Source of the DNA: a virus
Virus record (IMG/VR): IMGVR_UViG_3300020578_000313
Location: 1-29,769 of that record
Length of the DNA: 29,769 nucleotides
Direction: 5' to 3' (one strand)
The translations under genes and the position numbers were made by a program. Shown piece by piece: positions 1 to 4,143 of the stretch (positions are counted from its first letter, which is position 1; each line of letters opens with the position of its first letter). The notes beneath the pieces were generated by a model that saw nothing but the letters and a program-made list of their open reading frames with translations, ran no database searches and had not been told where the DNA came from.

Positions 1-27
1 ATCCTGAACTTCTCCAAGACTGATAAA

Positions 28-225
28 ATGCAATTCCAAGTTACCTACATTGAGTTTGATTTTGATGGTGATGATGAACTAACTCCATATGACATGGATT
101 ATATCACCTCACTCTATGTTGGTGAGATTTATGATGCTGAAGATGAAGAGGATCTAGTTGAAGAGATCACATGTGCATCAGGTTGGTGTATCAAATCCAT
201 TGATTATCGTCATGTGTTAAAGTAA
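28..225 (+). CDS. small acidic hypothetical protein, 65 aa
   Basis: I cannot assign a function. The 65-residue product is acidic in its middle (a D/E-rich stretch around residues 12-46) and ends with a Cys-Trp-Cys-containing segment (CASGWCIKSIDYRH). Proteins of this look, with an opening like MQFQVTYIEFDFD, are familiar among small cyanophage proteins, but I recall this only as a family resemblance. The frame is open back to base 1, so a longer gene entering from the left cannot be excluded. ATG at 28 is preferred because the protein makes sense from there, although no clear Shine-Dalgarno sequence precedes it. The next gene starts two bases after the stop, which suggests co-transcription. 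Confidence 0.75.
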   Translation: MQFQVTYIEFDFDGDDELTPYDMDYITSLYVGEIYDAEDEEDLVEEITCASGWCIKSIDYRHVLK

Positions 226-226
226 A

Positions 227-448
227 ATGATTGCCCTAATGAAGAAGAACAAAGTTTTCAAGATTGAGTTATGTCAAGAGGATGCAAGAAGGATTATCCT
301 TGCCCTTGATACTTATAAGCAACAGTATAACAAAGTGATTGAGCAGTGTGATACTGAAGATCAGAGAAGTGTGGCATGGTTAGAGTGGTCTTATATCAGT
401 GAGTTGGCATATATGATGGAGGACATTTTAGATGTAGAACAGTGGTGA
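227..448 (+). CDS. small hypothetical protein, 73 aa
   Basis: Function is unknown. The protein is probably mostly helical: residues 13-40 (IELCQEDARRIILALDTYKQ and onward) and 45-70 look like two amphipathic helices rich in Glu, Gln and Leu. There are no signal peptide, membrane segment or catalytic motifs. An internal ATG at 239 (MKKNKVF) is an alternative start. The gene follows its neighbour almost without a gap. It is the last gene before the large non-coding regulatory region, so the upstream transcription unit probably ends near here. Confidence 0.75.
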   Translation: MIALMKKNKVFKIELCQEDARRIILALDTYKQQYNKVIEQCDTEDQRSVAWLEWSYISELAYMMEDILDVEQW

Positions 449-485
449 AATGTTCATTCCGTACATTGTTATAGAAATCAAATAA

Positions 486-505
486 ATGTATAAAAAAATA
501 TACAT
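486..505. repeat. AT-rich inverted repeat (7-bp stem)
   Basis: ATGTATA (486-492) and TATACAT (499-505) are perfect inverted arms around a six-A loop. It lies 37 bases after a stop codon, so it could be a weak transcription end or an easily melted element. It has no G+C-rich stem or U-tract, so it is not a standard intrinsic terminator. Confidence 0.5.
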
Positions 506-508
506 GAG

Positions 509-560
509 TTTTCCACAGTTTGTGTTAATTCTGTGGAAAAAGTGTGAATTATGTGTATAA
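509..560. promoter_or_regulatory. inverted pair of DnaA-box-like sites with degenerate phased copies
   Basis: TTTTCCACAG at 509-518 and CTGTGGAAAA at 531-540 form a perfect 10-bp inverted repeat. Each contains the cyanobacterial DnaA-box consensus TTTTCCACA. On the same strand as the second copy, TGTG-starting near-matches follow at 521, 543 (TGTGAATTA) and 552 (TGTGTATAA), so the TGTG starts lie at 521, 532, 543 and 552. The exact boxes are seen directly. DnaA binding is inferred from the consensus described for Synechococcus and Synechocystis. Confidence 0.65.
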
Positions 561-591
561 TCTAGTGAATGTCTCTAAATGTCATCCAGTG

Positions 592-620
592 TTGTGATCT
601 TGGCCCCCATTGTATCACAA
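592..620. repeat. inverted repeat TTGTGAT/ATCACAA
   Basis: TTGTGAT (592-598) and ATCACAA (614-620) are perfect inverted arms around a 15-base spacer containing a run of C. The right arm lies against the -10 hexamer of the minus-strand promoter, so it could be an operator. The spacing is too wide for a CRP or NtcA site. Confidence 0.4.
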
Positions 621-637
621 ATCCTCCCAAAAGTCAA
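609..637 (-). promoter_or_regulatory. divergent sigma70-type promoter on the minus strand
   Basis: Read on the minus strand, TTGACT (637-632) is followed after exactly 17 bases by TACAAT (614-609), with TGA directly before it, which makes an extended -10. This matches the bacterial housekeeping promoter pattern in 10 of 12 hexamer positions. Transcription would run leftward across the DnaA-box pair at 509-540 and into the end of the 227-448 gene. No convincing gene lies downstream on this strand, so the transcript would be antisense or structural RNA. Confidence 0.5.
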
Positions 638-686
638 CACCCCTGGGACACATTCAGAGGTGGCACATTGCCCCTTGACAGTATAG

Positions 687-695
687 TTTTCCACA
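687..695 (+). promoter_or_regulatory. DnaA-box-like site TTTTCCACA
   Basis: This is an exact TTTTCCACA on the plus strand. It lies four bases before the first copy of the CTCAGTATAARACAGTGA repeat. The second copy of that repeat also follows DnaA-box sequence directly, so box plus repeat seems to be a duplicated unit. Confidence 0.6.
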
Positions 696-699
696 GGGT

Positions 700-717
700 C
701 TCAGTATAAAACAGTGA
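700..717. repeat. 18-bp direct repeat, copy 1
   Basis: CTCAGTATAAAACAGTGA occurs here and again, with a single A-to-G change, at 807-824. Shorter CTCAGT copies occur at 740 and 839. The copies are non-coding and interleaved with DnaA-box-like sites, so they behave like iterons or operator sites. Confidence 0.7.
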
Positions 718-764
718 GAACACAGTAAGCATCAGCAATCTCAGTGTCAATAGGTATAAGTTAC

Positions 765-807
765 TTGTGGAAAACTTGTGAATAATTGTGGAAAACATGT
801 GGAAAAC
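765..807 (-). promoter_or_regulatory. phased tandem array of four DnaA-box-like sites
   Basis: Four units follow one another without gaps: TTGTGGAAAAC, TTGTGAATAA, TTGTGGAAAAC and ATGTGGAAAAC. The embedded nine-base boxes start at 766, 777, 787 and 798, so they are spaced 11, 10 and 11 bases, about one DNA turn. Three are exact reverse complements of TTTTCCACA. The second, TGTGAATAA, is one base away from the E. coli-type box. Same-face spacing suggests cooperative binding of DnaA or a phage-encoded iteron protein. The region could be a phage origin or a regulator of the early promoter just downstream. Confidence 0.7.
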
Positions 808-824
808 TCAGTATAAGACAGTGA
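807..824. repeat. 18-bp direct repeat, copy 2
   Basis: CTCAGTATAAGACAGTGA matches the copy at 700-717 at 17 of 18 positions and abuts the last unit of the DnaA-box-like array. It sits about 30 bases before the -35 hexamer of the plus-strand promoter, a suitable position for a regulator-binding site. Confidence 0.7.
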
Positions 825-855
825 TGATATGTGTGGGTCTCAGTGTATACAAGAC

Positions 856-884
856 TTGACAAATTGCAGTGCCTGTGCTATAAT
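856..884 (+). promoter_or_regulatory. full-consensus sigma70 promoter (early type)
   Basis: TTGACA (856-861) and TATAAT (879-884) are both perfect and separated by the optimal 17 bases. TGC directly before the -10 gives an extended -10 element as well. In T4-like phages, early genes are read by unmodified host RNA polymerase from promoters of this kind. It would start transcription near 891 and drive the overlapping small genes from 972 onward. Confidence 0.85.
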
Positions 885-912
885 GAATTCGCAGGTATTT
901 TGTGTTATTATG

Positions 913-930
913 TTACCCTTTGTGGGGTAA
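913..930 (+). promoter_or_regulatory. leader hairpin in the early transcript
   Basis: TTACCC (913-918) and GGGTAA (925-930) form a perfect 6-bp stem with a 6-base loop in the predicted untranslated leader. The same bases encode a mini-ORF, ATG at 910 to TAA at 930 (MLPFVG). The hairpin ends where an alternative start codon, ATG at 930, begins, so it could affect translation. Confidence 0.45.
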
Positions 931-971
931 TGCGAAAAATCCAAACTACCCTAACCTACAGAGGTGACAAA

Positions 972-1193
972 ATGCTAGATCAATATCAAGTTCATAAAAA
1001 AATTTTTTCCCTGGTAAAAAATCCTGTGAGGTTGATCTATGAGAACCTCTATGGCACAACTATTGGCCCCTTGGATGAATTGTGCTATATTGGTGTTTGC
1101 CTGTGGGAGGGATTAAATATTGTTGGGTTGAATGTAATGAAACAAGGGTCCCATTGTATAAAAAAATTTTCCCAGGGTAAAAATGGTTTATAA
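972..1193 (+). CDS. small basic hypothetical protein, 73 aa
   Basis: Function is unknown. It is the first gene after the strong sigma70 promoter. ATG at 972 is preferred because GAGGTGAC precedes it at good spacing. The in-frame ATG at 930 (MRKIQTTLTYRGDK added) has a poorer context and starts inside the leader hairpin, and a GTG at 831 would lie upstream of the promoter. The 73-residue protein has basic ends (HKKIF near residue 8; KKFSQGKNG at the C terminus) and a hydrophobic middle around residues 33-54 that could touch a membrane. Its position suggests a host-takeover or early role, but this is inferred only from the promoter. Confidence 0.6.
   Translation: MLDQYQVHKKIFSLVKNPVRLIYENLYGTTIGPLDELCYIGVCLWEGLNIVGLNVMKQGSHCIKKFSQGKNGL
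994..1020. repeat. A/T-tract repeat, copy 1
   Basis: A run of seven A then six T is followed by CCCTGGTAAAAA. A close relative is at 1158-1183. A-tracts of this kind bend DNA. Both copies lie inside the 972-1193 gene and encode KKIFSLVKN and KKFSQGKN. Confidence 0.4.
1158..1183. repeat. A/T-tract repeat, copy 2
   Basis: Seven A then four T followed by CCCAGGGTAAAAA resembles the copy at 994-1020. This copy also supplies the AGGG ribosome-binding site for the gene starting at 1183. Confidence 0.4.
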
Positions 1194-1362
1194 GTTGATT
1201 GCAAGGGACAGGGTATTTTGTGAGGGTACACTGATTGAGTGTCAGAAATGTCTCACTGGTATTTCCCAGATGATTAGTGCAGGGTTTTCTACTGATTTTC
1301 AAGTACAGGAGTTTTTAATTGTGAATGATTGTGAGGTGAAGAATGACACATCCAACAAATGA
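1183..1362 (+). CDS. small hypothetical protein, 59 aa, overlapped on both sides
   Basis: Function is unknown. ATG at 1183 follows CCCAGGGTAAAA, a good ribosome-binding site. The 59-residue protein (start MVYKLIARDRVFCEG) has four cysteines, including a Cys-x2-Cys (ECQKC, residues 19-23). That could bind a metal only with a further pair, which is not clearly present. It overlaps the preceding gene by 11 bases and the following one by 20, typical of compact phage early operons. The overlap and its own ribosome-binding site support a real gene despite its size. Confidence 0.65.
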   Translation: MVYKLIARDRVFCEGTLIECQKCLTGISQMISAGFSTDFQVQEFLIVNDCEVKNDTSNK

Positions 1363-1558
1363 TTTTAATTGGCAAGAGATTGCAGAAGAAGGATTTGTAG
1401 AATGGTTCAATCAAGACTGTGGACCTTATACATGGCAATGTGAATACTTCTATGGTGATTGTGAGGTAGAAGACGAGAAGACTCGTAAAGATCTATTATA
1501 TAAATGGTTACATGCTGCATTTGTTGCAGGTTATGAGTTGGGAAGAAATCATGTATAG
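1343..1558 (+). CDS. acidic hypothetical protein, 71 aa
   Basis: Function is unknown. GAGGTGAAGA just before the ATG is a strong ribosome-binding site. The protein is acidic and rich in aromatic residues (FNWQEIAEEGFVEWF near the start; GPYTWQCEYFYGDCEVED in the middle) and ends in a helical segment (LLYKWLHAAFVAGYELGRNHV). Small Trp- and Tyr-rich acidic proteins of this style occur in cyanophage small-gene clusters. There are no catalytic motifs. Its last 8 bases overlap the next gene. Confidence 0.75.
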   Translation: MTHPTNDFNWQEIAEEGFVEWFNQDCGPYTWQCEYFYGDCEVEDEKTRKDLLYKWLHAAFVAGYELGRNHV

Positions 1559-1922
1559 TACACCAGTCAGAGGAACAGCAAACAAGAACTTAAAATTAAA
1601 TTGGTGGGAATATTGGATTGGTCATTGTTGGATGACTGGTTGGCAATCTATTTCCATGACATTTAGAATTTGGTCTGATCTAATGACGAGCAATTATAAA
1701 GATTATGCACTTTTCAAAGAGGATGACCCTGAATCAGAATGTATTGAATGGTTCTGGGCATCTCTCAATGAAGATGATGTTTATCCCAAAGAATTTCTGG
1801 AACATCTGATGCAACTGGCAGATGATGTGAAAACTGGTAAGGAAGAAGTCATCCCCCTGGATGAGGATTTCTTCGATAGACTAAAAGACCTTGTAAAAGA
1901 CGTAGAGTTGAATGATGAATGA
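1551..1922 (+). CDS. hypothetical protein, 123 aa
   Basis: Function is unknown. The frame is open from 1512, but ATG at 1551 (MYSTPVRGTANKN) is the better start: GGAAG precedes it at normal spacing, and it gives an 8-base overlap with the previous gene. The N-terminal half is Trp-rich (LNWWEYWIGHCWMTGWQ, residues about 16-32), which may be a membrane-associated or packed aromatic segment. The C-terminal half is acidic and helical (residues about 60-123). No catalytic motif is visible. Confidence 0.7.
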   Translation: MYSTPVRGTANKNLKLNWWEYWIGHCWMTGWQSISMTFRIWSDLMTSNYKDYALFKEDDPESECIEWFWASLNEDDVYPKEFLEHLMQLADDVKTGKEEVIPLDEDFFDRLKDLVKDVELNDE

Positions 1923-2085
1923 TGAACATTATGGGTGGGTGATCAATACTCACTATGATTGGTTGAATATGCTCATGAAAATGGAAAAACATAAACCTCA
2001 TAGGTTTGAGGAATTTCAGTACTCAAAGAATACCATCTATCATTACTTGGATAGACTTCAGCATGAACAGAATCTTCATGATTGA
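1915..2085 (+). CDS. small hypothetical protein, 56 aa
   Basis: Function is unknown. The 56-residue protein (start MNDEHYGWVINTHYDWL) is rich in His, Tyr and charged residues, with a likely C-terminal helix (IYHYLDRLQHEQNLHD). ATG at 1915 overlaps the preceding gene by 8 bases. An adjacent in-frame ATG at 1912 would add one residue. It continues the overlap pattern of the small genes before it, which is the main reason to accept it. The next small reading frame overlaps its end by 8 bases. Confidence 0.65.
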   Translation: MNDEHYGWVINTHYDWLNMLMKMEKHKPHRFEEFQYSKNTIYHYLDRLQHEQNLHD

Positions 2086-2167
2086 ACCTTTTCTTGTAGG
2101 AGCGATAGCTCTCTCAATAGGAACAATAAGAGGAGCAATATCTCTCTCATTGACAAGAGATAAATAA
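2078..2167 (+). CDS. possible 29-aa membrane mini-protein
   Basis: ATG at 2078 opens a 29-codon frame (start MIEPFLVGAIALSIGTIRG) ending at TAA 2165-2167. Residues 4-15 are hydrophobic and could form a short membrane helix, and a second such segment follows the Arg at residue 18. It overlaps the previous gene by 8 bases, as its neighbours do. No good ribosome-binding site is visible, so translation would rely on coupling. Its end coincides with promoter and hairpin elements for the next gene. It may be real or chance. Confidence 0.4.
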   Translation: MIEPFLVGAIALSIGTIRGAISLSLTRDK

Positions 2168-2190
2168 AGCAGTATCATGTGATGTGATAC
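2139..2190 (+). promoter_or_regulatory. composite promoter: sigma70-type plus late motif, flanked by hairpins
   Basis: TTGACA (2150-2155) and TATCAT (2173-2178) lie 17 bases apart, a near-consensus sigma70 promoter. Inside the spacer is ATAAATA (2160-2166), matching the T4-like late promoter core TATAAATA. Two perfect inverted repeats flank them: TATCTCT/AGAGATA (2139-2145, 2156-2162) and GTATCA/TGATAC (2172-2177, 2185-2190). The glycosyltransferase gene starts 29 bases later. It may therefore be read in both early and late infection. Confidence 0.55.
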
Positions 2191-2218
2191 CTACTTCATC
2201 AATATTTGATCTATTTTT

Positions 2219-2980
2219 ATGGCAAAAGGATTTACTGTAAAAGCAAAAAAACCTCCTGAACCAGAAGAACAATCACTCTTTGATATTCAAGAGTGCCTAG
2301 AACGCATTAGAGGAAAGAAAATTGTGTTCTGTCTTCCTGGACGTGGTGTTTCATATATCTTCCTCAAGAATTTCGTGCAACTGTGCTTTGATTTAGTACA
2401 AGCAGGTGCAAGTATTCATATTTCTCAAGATTATTCTTCCATGGTGAACTTTGCACGTTGTAAAGTTCTAGGTGCTAATGTTCTTAAAGGACCTGATCAG
2501 GTGCCCTGGCAAGGTAATCTAGAGTATGATTACCAACTTTGGATAGATAGTGACATTGTATTCAATACGGATGCCTTCTGGGCAATTTTCGCAATGGATA
2601 AGGACATTGCTGCTGGTTGGTATGCCACAGAAGATGGTAGAACCACCTCAGTTGCACATTGGTTAGATGAATCAGACTTCAAAAACAATGGTGGCGTCAT
2701 GAATCATGAAATGGTTGATACCATTTCCAACAGAAAGAAACCATTTACTGTAGACTATACTGGTTTTGGTTGGGTTCTGATCAAAAAAGGTGTATTTGAG
2801 CATCCAGAAATGAAGTATCCTTGGTTTGCACCTCAGATACAAGTCTTTGAGTCTGGTGAAGTACAAGATATGTGTGGGGAAGATGTATCATTCTGTCTTG
2901 ATGCAGTCAGAAAGTGTGGTTTTGAGATTTGGTGTCATCCACAAGTACGTGTAGGACATGAAAAAACAAGAATCATCTGA
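2219..2980 (+). CDS. GT-A fold glycosyltransferase
   Basis: Likely transfers a sugar from a nucleotide-sugar donor in the host cytoplasm. The acceptor is unknown. Residues 34-70 (KIVFCLPGRGVSYIFLKNF, then ISQDYSS) look like the first beta-strand and nucleotide-binding region of a GT-A fold. WIDSDIVF at 108-115 carries the Asp-x-Asp metal and donor motif (D110, D112). GEDVSF at 220-225 matches the acidic catalytic segment, and His247 near the C terminus could be a metal ligand. This is a cyanomyophage family I recognise as family 2/A-like. It has its own composite promoter. The following gene overlaps its end by 23 bases. Possible targets are virion proteins, phage DNA or host surface glycans. 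Confidence 0.85.
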   Translation: MAKGFTVKAKKPPEPEEQSLFDIQECLERIRGKKIVFCLPGRGVSYIFLKNFVQLCFDLVQAGASIHISQDYSSMVNFARCKVLGANVLKGPDQVPWQGNLEYDYQLWIDSDIVFNTDAFWAIFAMDKDIAAGWYATEDGRTTSVAHWLDESDFKNNGGVMNHEMVDTISNRKKPFTVDYTGFGWVLIKKGVFEHPEMKYPWFAPQIQVFESGEVQDMCGEDVSFCLDAVRKCGFEIWCHPQVRVGHEKTRII

Positions 2981-3140
2981 TCTTTATGACATTTATTGTG
3001 AGGGAAGGAAAATTTATACTTCCCTCACTGAGGAAGAAATGTTCGATACAATGGATGATCTGTCTCAACAGTATTATGAGACAGGGGTTCCCAAACCAGA
3101 GGACCTTATGATAGAATTGGTAAGAAGTTTAGAGGCATAA
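2958..3140 (+). CDS. small hypothetical protein, 60 aa
   Basis: Function is unknown. The acidic 60-residue protein contains DLYDIYCEGRKIYTSLTEEE (residues 8-27) followed by a helical Asp/Glu-rich tail. Small proteins with a similar DLYxxYCxGxxIYTxL pattern occur in cyanophages, as far as I recall. ATG at 2958 overlaps the glycosyltransferase gene by 23 bases. AGG lies only a few bases before it, so translation is probably coupled to the upstream gene. Confidence 0.7.
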   Translation: MKKQESSDLYDIYCEGRKIYTSLTEEEMFDTMDDLSQQYYETGVPKPEDLMIELVRSLEA

Positions 3141-3143
3141 CTC

Positions 3144-3287
3144 ATGGCAAAGCGTCCATCACTGACTAACAAAGTGGTCATTGAGCACAAACCCAAGAAG
3201 ACTCGTCAAGGTCGTTCACAGCACACCATTCTCTCTGCCACCTCTCGTAATGGCAGGAAGAAGCGTTACAGAGGTCAAGGTCATTGA
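3144..3287 (+). CDS. small, very basic conserved protein, 47 aa
   Basis: Function is unknown, but the sequence looks strongly constrained. The 47-residue protein opens MAKRPSLTNKVVIEHKPKK and ends in an Arg/Lys-rich tail (NGRKKRYRGQGH). I recognise it as a small basic protein common in cyanomyophages. Its charge suggests binding of RNA, DNA or ribosomes. GAGG precedes the ATG at about eight bases. Arginine is mostly CGT, unlike the AGA-rich AT-biased genes around it, which hints at high expression. It lies in a different frame from, and ends just before, the SET-domain gene. Confidence 0.8.
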   Translation: MAKRPSLTNKVVIEHKPKKTRQGRSQHTILSATSRNGRKKRYRGQGH

Positions 3288-3288
3288 T

Positions 3289-3651
3289 GTGTTATTAATA
3301 GATTATTATATTGAAAAAAGTCCAATTCATGGATTTGGTGTATTTGCCTCAAAATTAATTGCAAAAGGAACTAAAGTATGGGAATTTACACCTGGCCTTG
3401 ATAGAGAATGGACTCAAGAAGAGTTTAAAACTCTACCAAACAAAGCACAAGAATATATACTACATTATGGATGGTTAGATCCACTCACAAATATGCATCG
3501 ATTTCCTTTTGATCATGATCGATTTATTAATTGGAGTCATAATCCAAATGTTGGTGGTACAAGTGATGAAATTTTTGCACTAAAAGACATTCAAGAAGGT
3601 GAAGAATTAACTTTTCCATTTGAAGAAGATGCTCTATCAAAGATAAACTAG
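3289..3651 (+). CDS. SET-domain protein (possible lysine methyltransferase)
   Basis: SET proteins transfer methyl groups from S-adenosylmethionine to lysine side chains. Here SPIHGFGVFA (residues 11-20) matches the N-terminal SET signature. RFINWSHNPN (78-87) aligns with the canonical RFxNHSCxPN cofactor site, and GEELTFPFEE (104-113) with GEELTxDY. Two changes stand out: His-to-Trp and Cys-to-His in the first site, and Phe where the catalytic Tyr usually is. The enzyme may be specialised or inactive. I chose GTG at 3289 (120 residues), because AAGG lies eight bases upstream and it begins just after the previous stop. The frame also allows TTG at 3181, but that overlaps the 47-residue gene entirely. 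The substrate is unknown. Confidence 0.75.
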   Translation: MLLIDYYIEKSPIHGFGVFASKLIAKGTKVWEFTPGLDREWTQEEFKTLPNKAQEYILHYGWLDPLTNMHRFPFDHDRFINWSHNPNVGGTSDEIFALKDIQEGEELTFPFEEDALSKIN

Positions 3652-3657
3652 GTCAAA

Positions 3658-3876
3658 ATGATTCAGTTAAACCCACAAATCCCAGTTTTGACTCCAAAAG
3701 GGTCAGGTTGGGCATTTTTTTTAATTGATAGATCTCAAGAACATGACCTTGAGTGGGTAGTTTTCCTAGATAATGGTGGATACTGTTGGACCTTTAAGAA
3801 CTCAGACATAAGAATTCAGAAAAATTTAACTTTTCATAGGGATAAAATTGATGATTTCGGGATAGAAACCCCGTAA
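3658..3876 (+). CDS. conserved hypothetical phage protein, 72 aa
   Basis: Function is unknown. The opening MIQLNPQIPVLTPKGSGWA followed by DLEWVVFLDNGGYCWTFKN and DIRIQKNLT resembles a small protein family I know from several phages. It looks like a compact all-beta domain. AGG lies a few bases before the ATG, six bases after the SET gene stop, so the two are probably co-translated. CGGG/CCCG inverted arms at 3858-3861 and 3870-3873 overlap the stop region. Confidence 0.75.
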   Translation: MIQLNPQIPVLTPKGSGWAFFLIDRSQEHDLEWVVFLDNGGYCWTFKNSDIRIQKNLTFHRDKIDDFGIETP

Positions 3877-3880
3877 AAAG

Positions 3881-3903
3881 TTCTAATTCACTTTGAATTA
3901 GGA
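3881..3903 (+). promoter_or_regulatory. hairpin covering the next gene's ribosome-binding site
   Basis: CTAATTC (3883-3889) and GAATTAG (3895-3901) are perfect arms, and pairing extends outward to 3881 and 3903 through one G-U pair. The right arm includes the AGGA used by the gene starting at 3907. The folded RNA would hide the ribosome-binding site. Confidence 0.5.
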
Positions 3904-3906
3904 AAA

Positions 3907-4143
3907 ATGTCCAACTTACCAGTAGATAGAGACCAAAATTACATGTACAGCATGTGGGGGACTACAAAATTAGTCACTGATTATGGTCAACCACATAAAA
4001 TCCTTAAAGAAATTACCCATGAAGAGGTTCATACTGACCATTATCTAAAAGAACAGGCAGAAATGCATGAGAAAATTAGAAATGATGAAGATTATGATGA
4101 TTGGGAGTATGGAACTGAGCCAACATATGGTAAACCACAATAA
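3907..4143 (+). CDS. acidic hypothetical protein, 78 aa
   Basis: Function is unknown. The protein is hydrophilic and rich in Asp, Glu, His and Tyr. It opens MSNLPVDRDQNYMYSMWGTT, has a helical middle (residues about 37-58) and a disordered acidic tail (EDYDDWEYGTEPTYGKPQ). There is no membrane segment or known motif. AGGA precedes the ATG but falls within a hairpin. The stop codon lies inside the late promoter motif for gp25, so this is the last gene before the late structural block. Confidence 0.7.
   Translation: MSNLPVDRDQNYMYSMWGTTKLVTDYGQPHKILKEITHEEVHTDHYLKEQAEMHEKIRNDEDYDDWEYGTEPTYGKPQ

Noticed and set aside
3-23. End of a possible upstream gene (last codons PELLQD then TGA)
   Set aside because: Only seven codons are visible, too few to support a gene end.
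428-505. Minus-strand 25-codon hydrophobic frame (MYIFLYIYLISITMYG)
   Set aside because: It overlaps a plus-strand gene end and a hairpin, has no ribosome-binding site, and its hydrophobicity follows from AT-rich codons.
486-505. Intrinsic terminator
   Set aside because: The stem is purely AT-rich with no following U-tract.
556-561. Plus-strand promoter based on TATAAT at 556
   Set aside because: No -35 hexamer at suitable spacing and no extended -10.
592-620. CRP- or NtcA-type operator
   Set aside because: Arms resemble TGTGA/TCACA, but the spacing is far too wide and GTA-N8-TAC is absent.
675-680. Plus-strand promoter based on TTGACA at 675
   Set aside because: No acceptable -10 at 16-18 bases.
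569-709. Plus-strand 46-codon frame (MSLNVIQCCDLGPHC)
   Set aside because: No Shine-Dalgarno sequence, unusual composition, and it runs through a DnaA-box-like site and the divergent promoter.
831-971. N-terminal extension of the 972 gene from GTG at 831
   Set aside because: It would start upstream of the -35 and -10 hexamers of the strong promoter, so the mRNA would not contain it.
1060-1302. Minus-strand 80-codon open frame
   Set aside because: It is antisense to two better supported small genes and has no promoter or ribosome-binding site.
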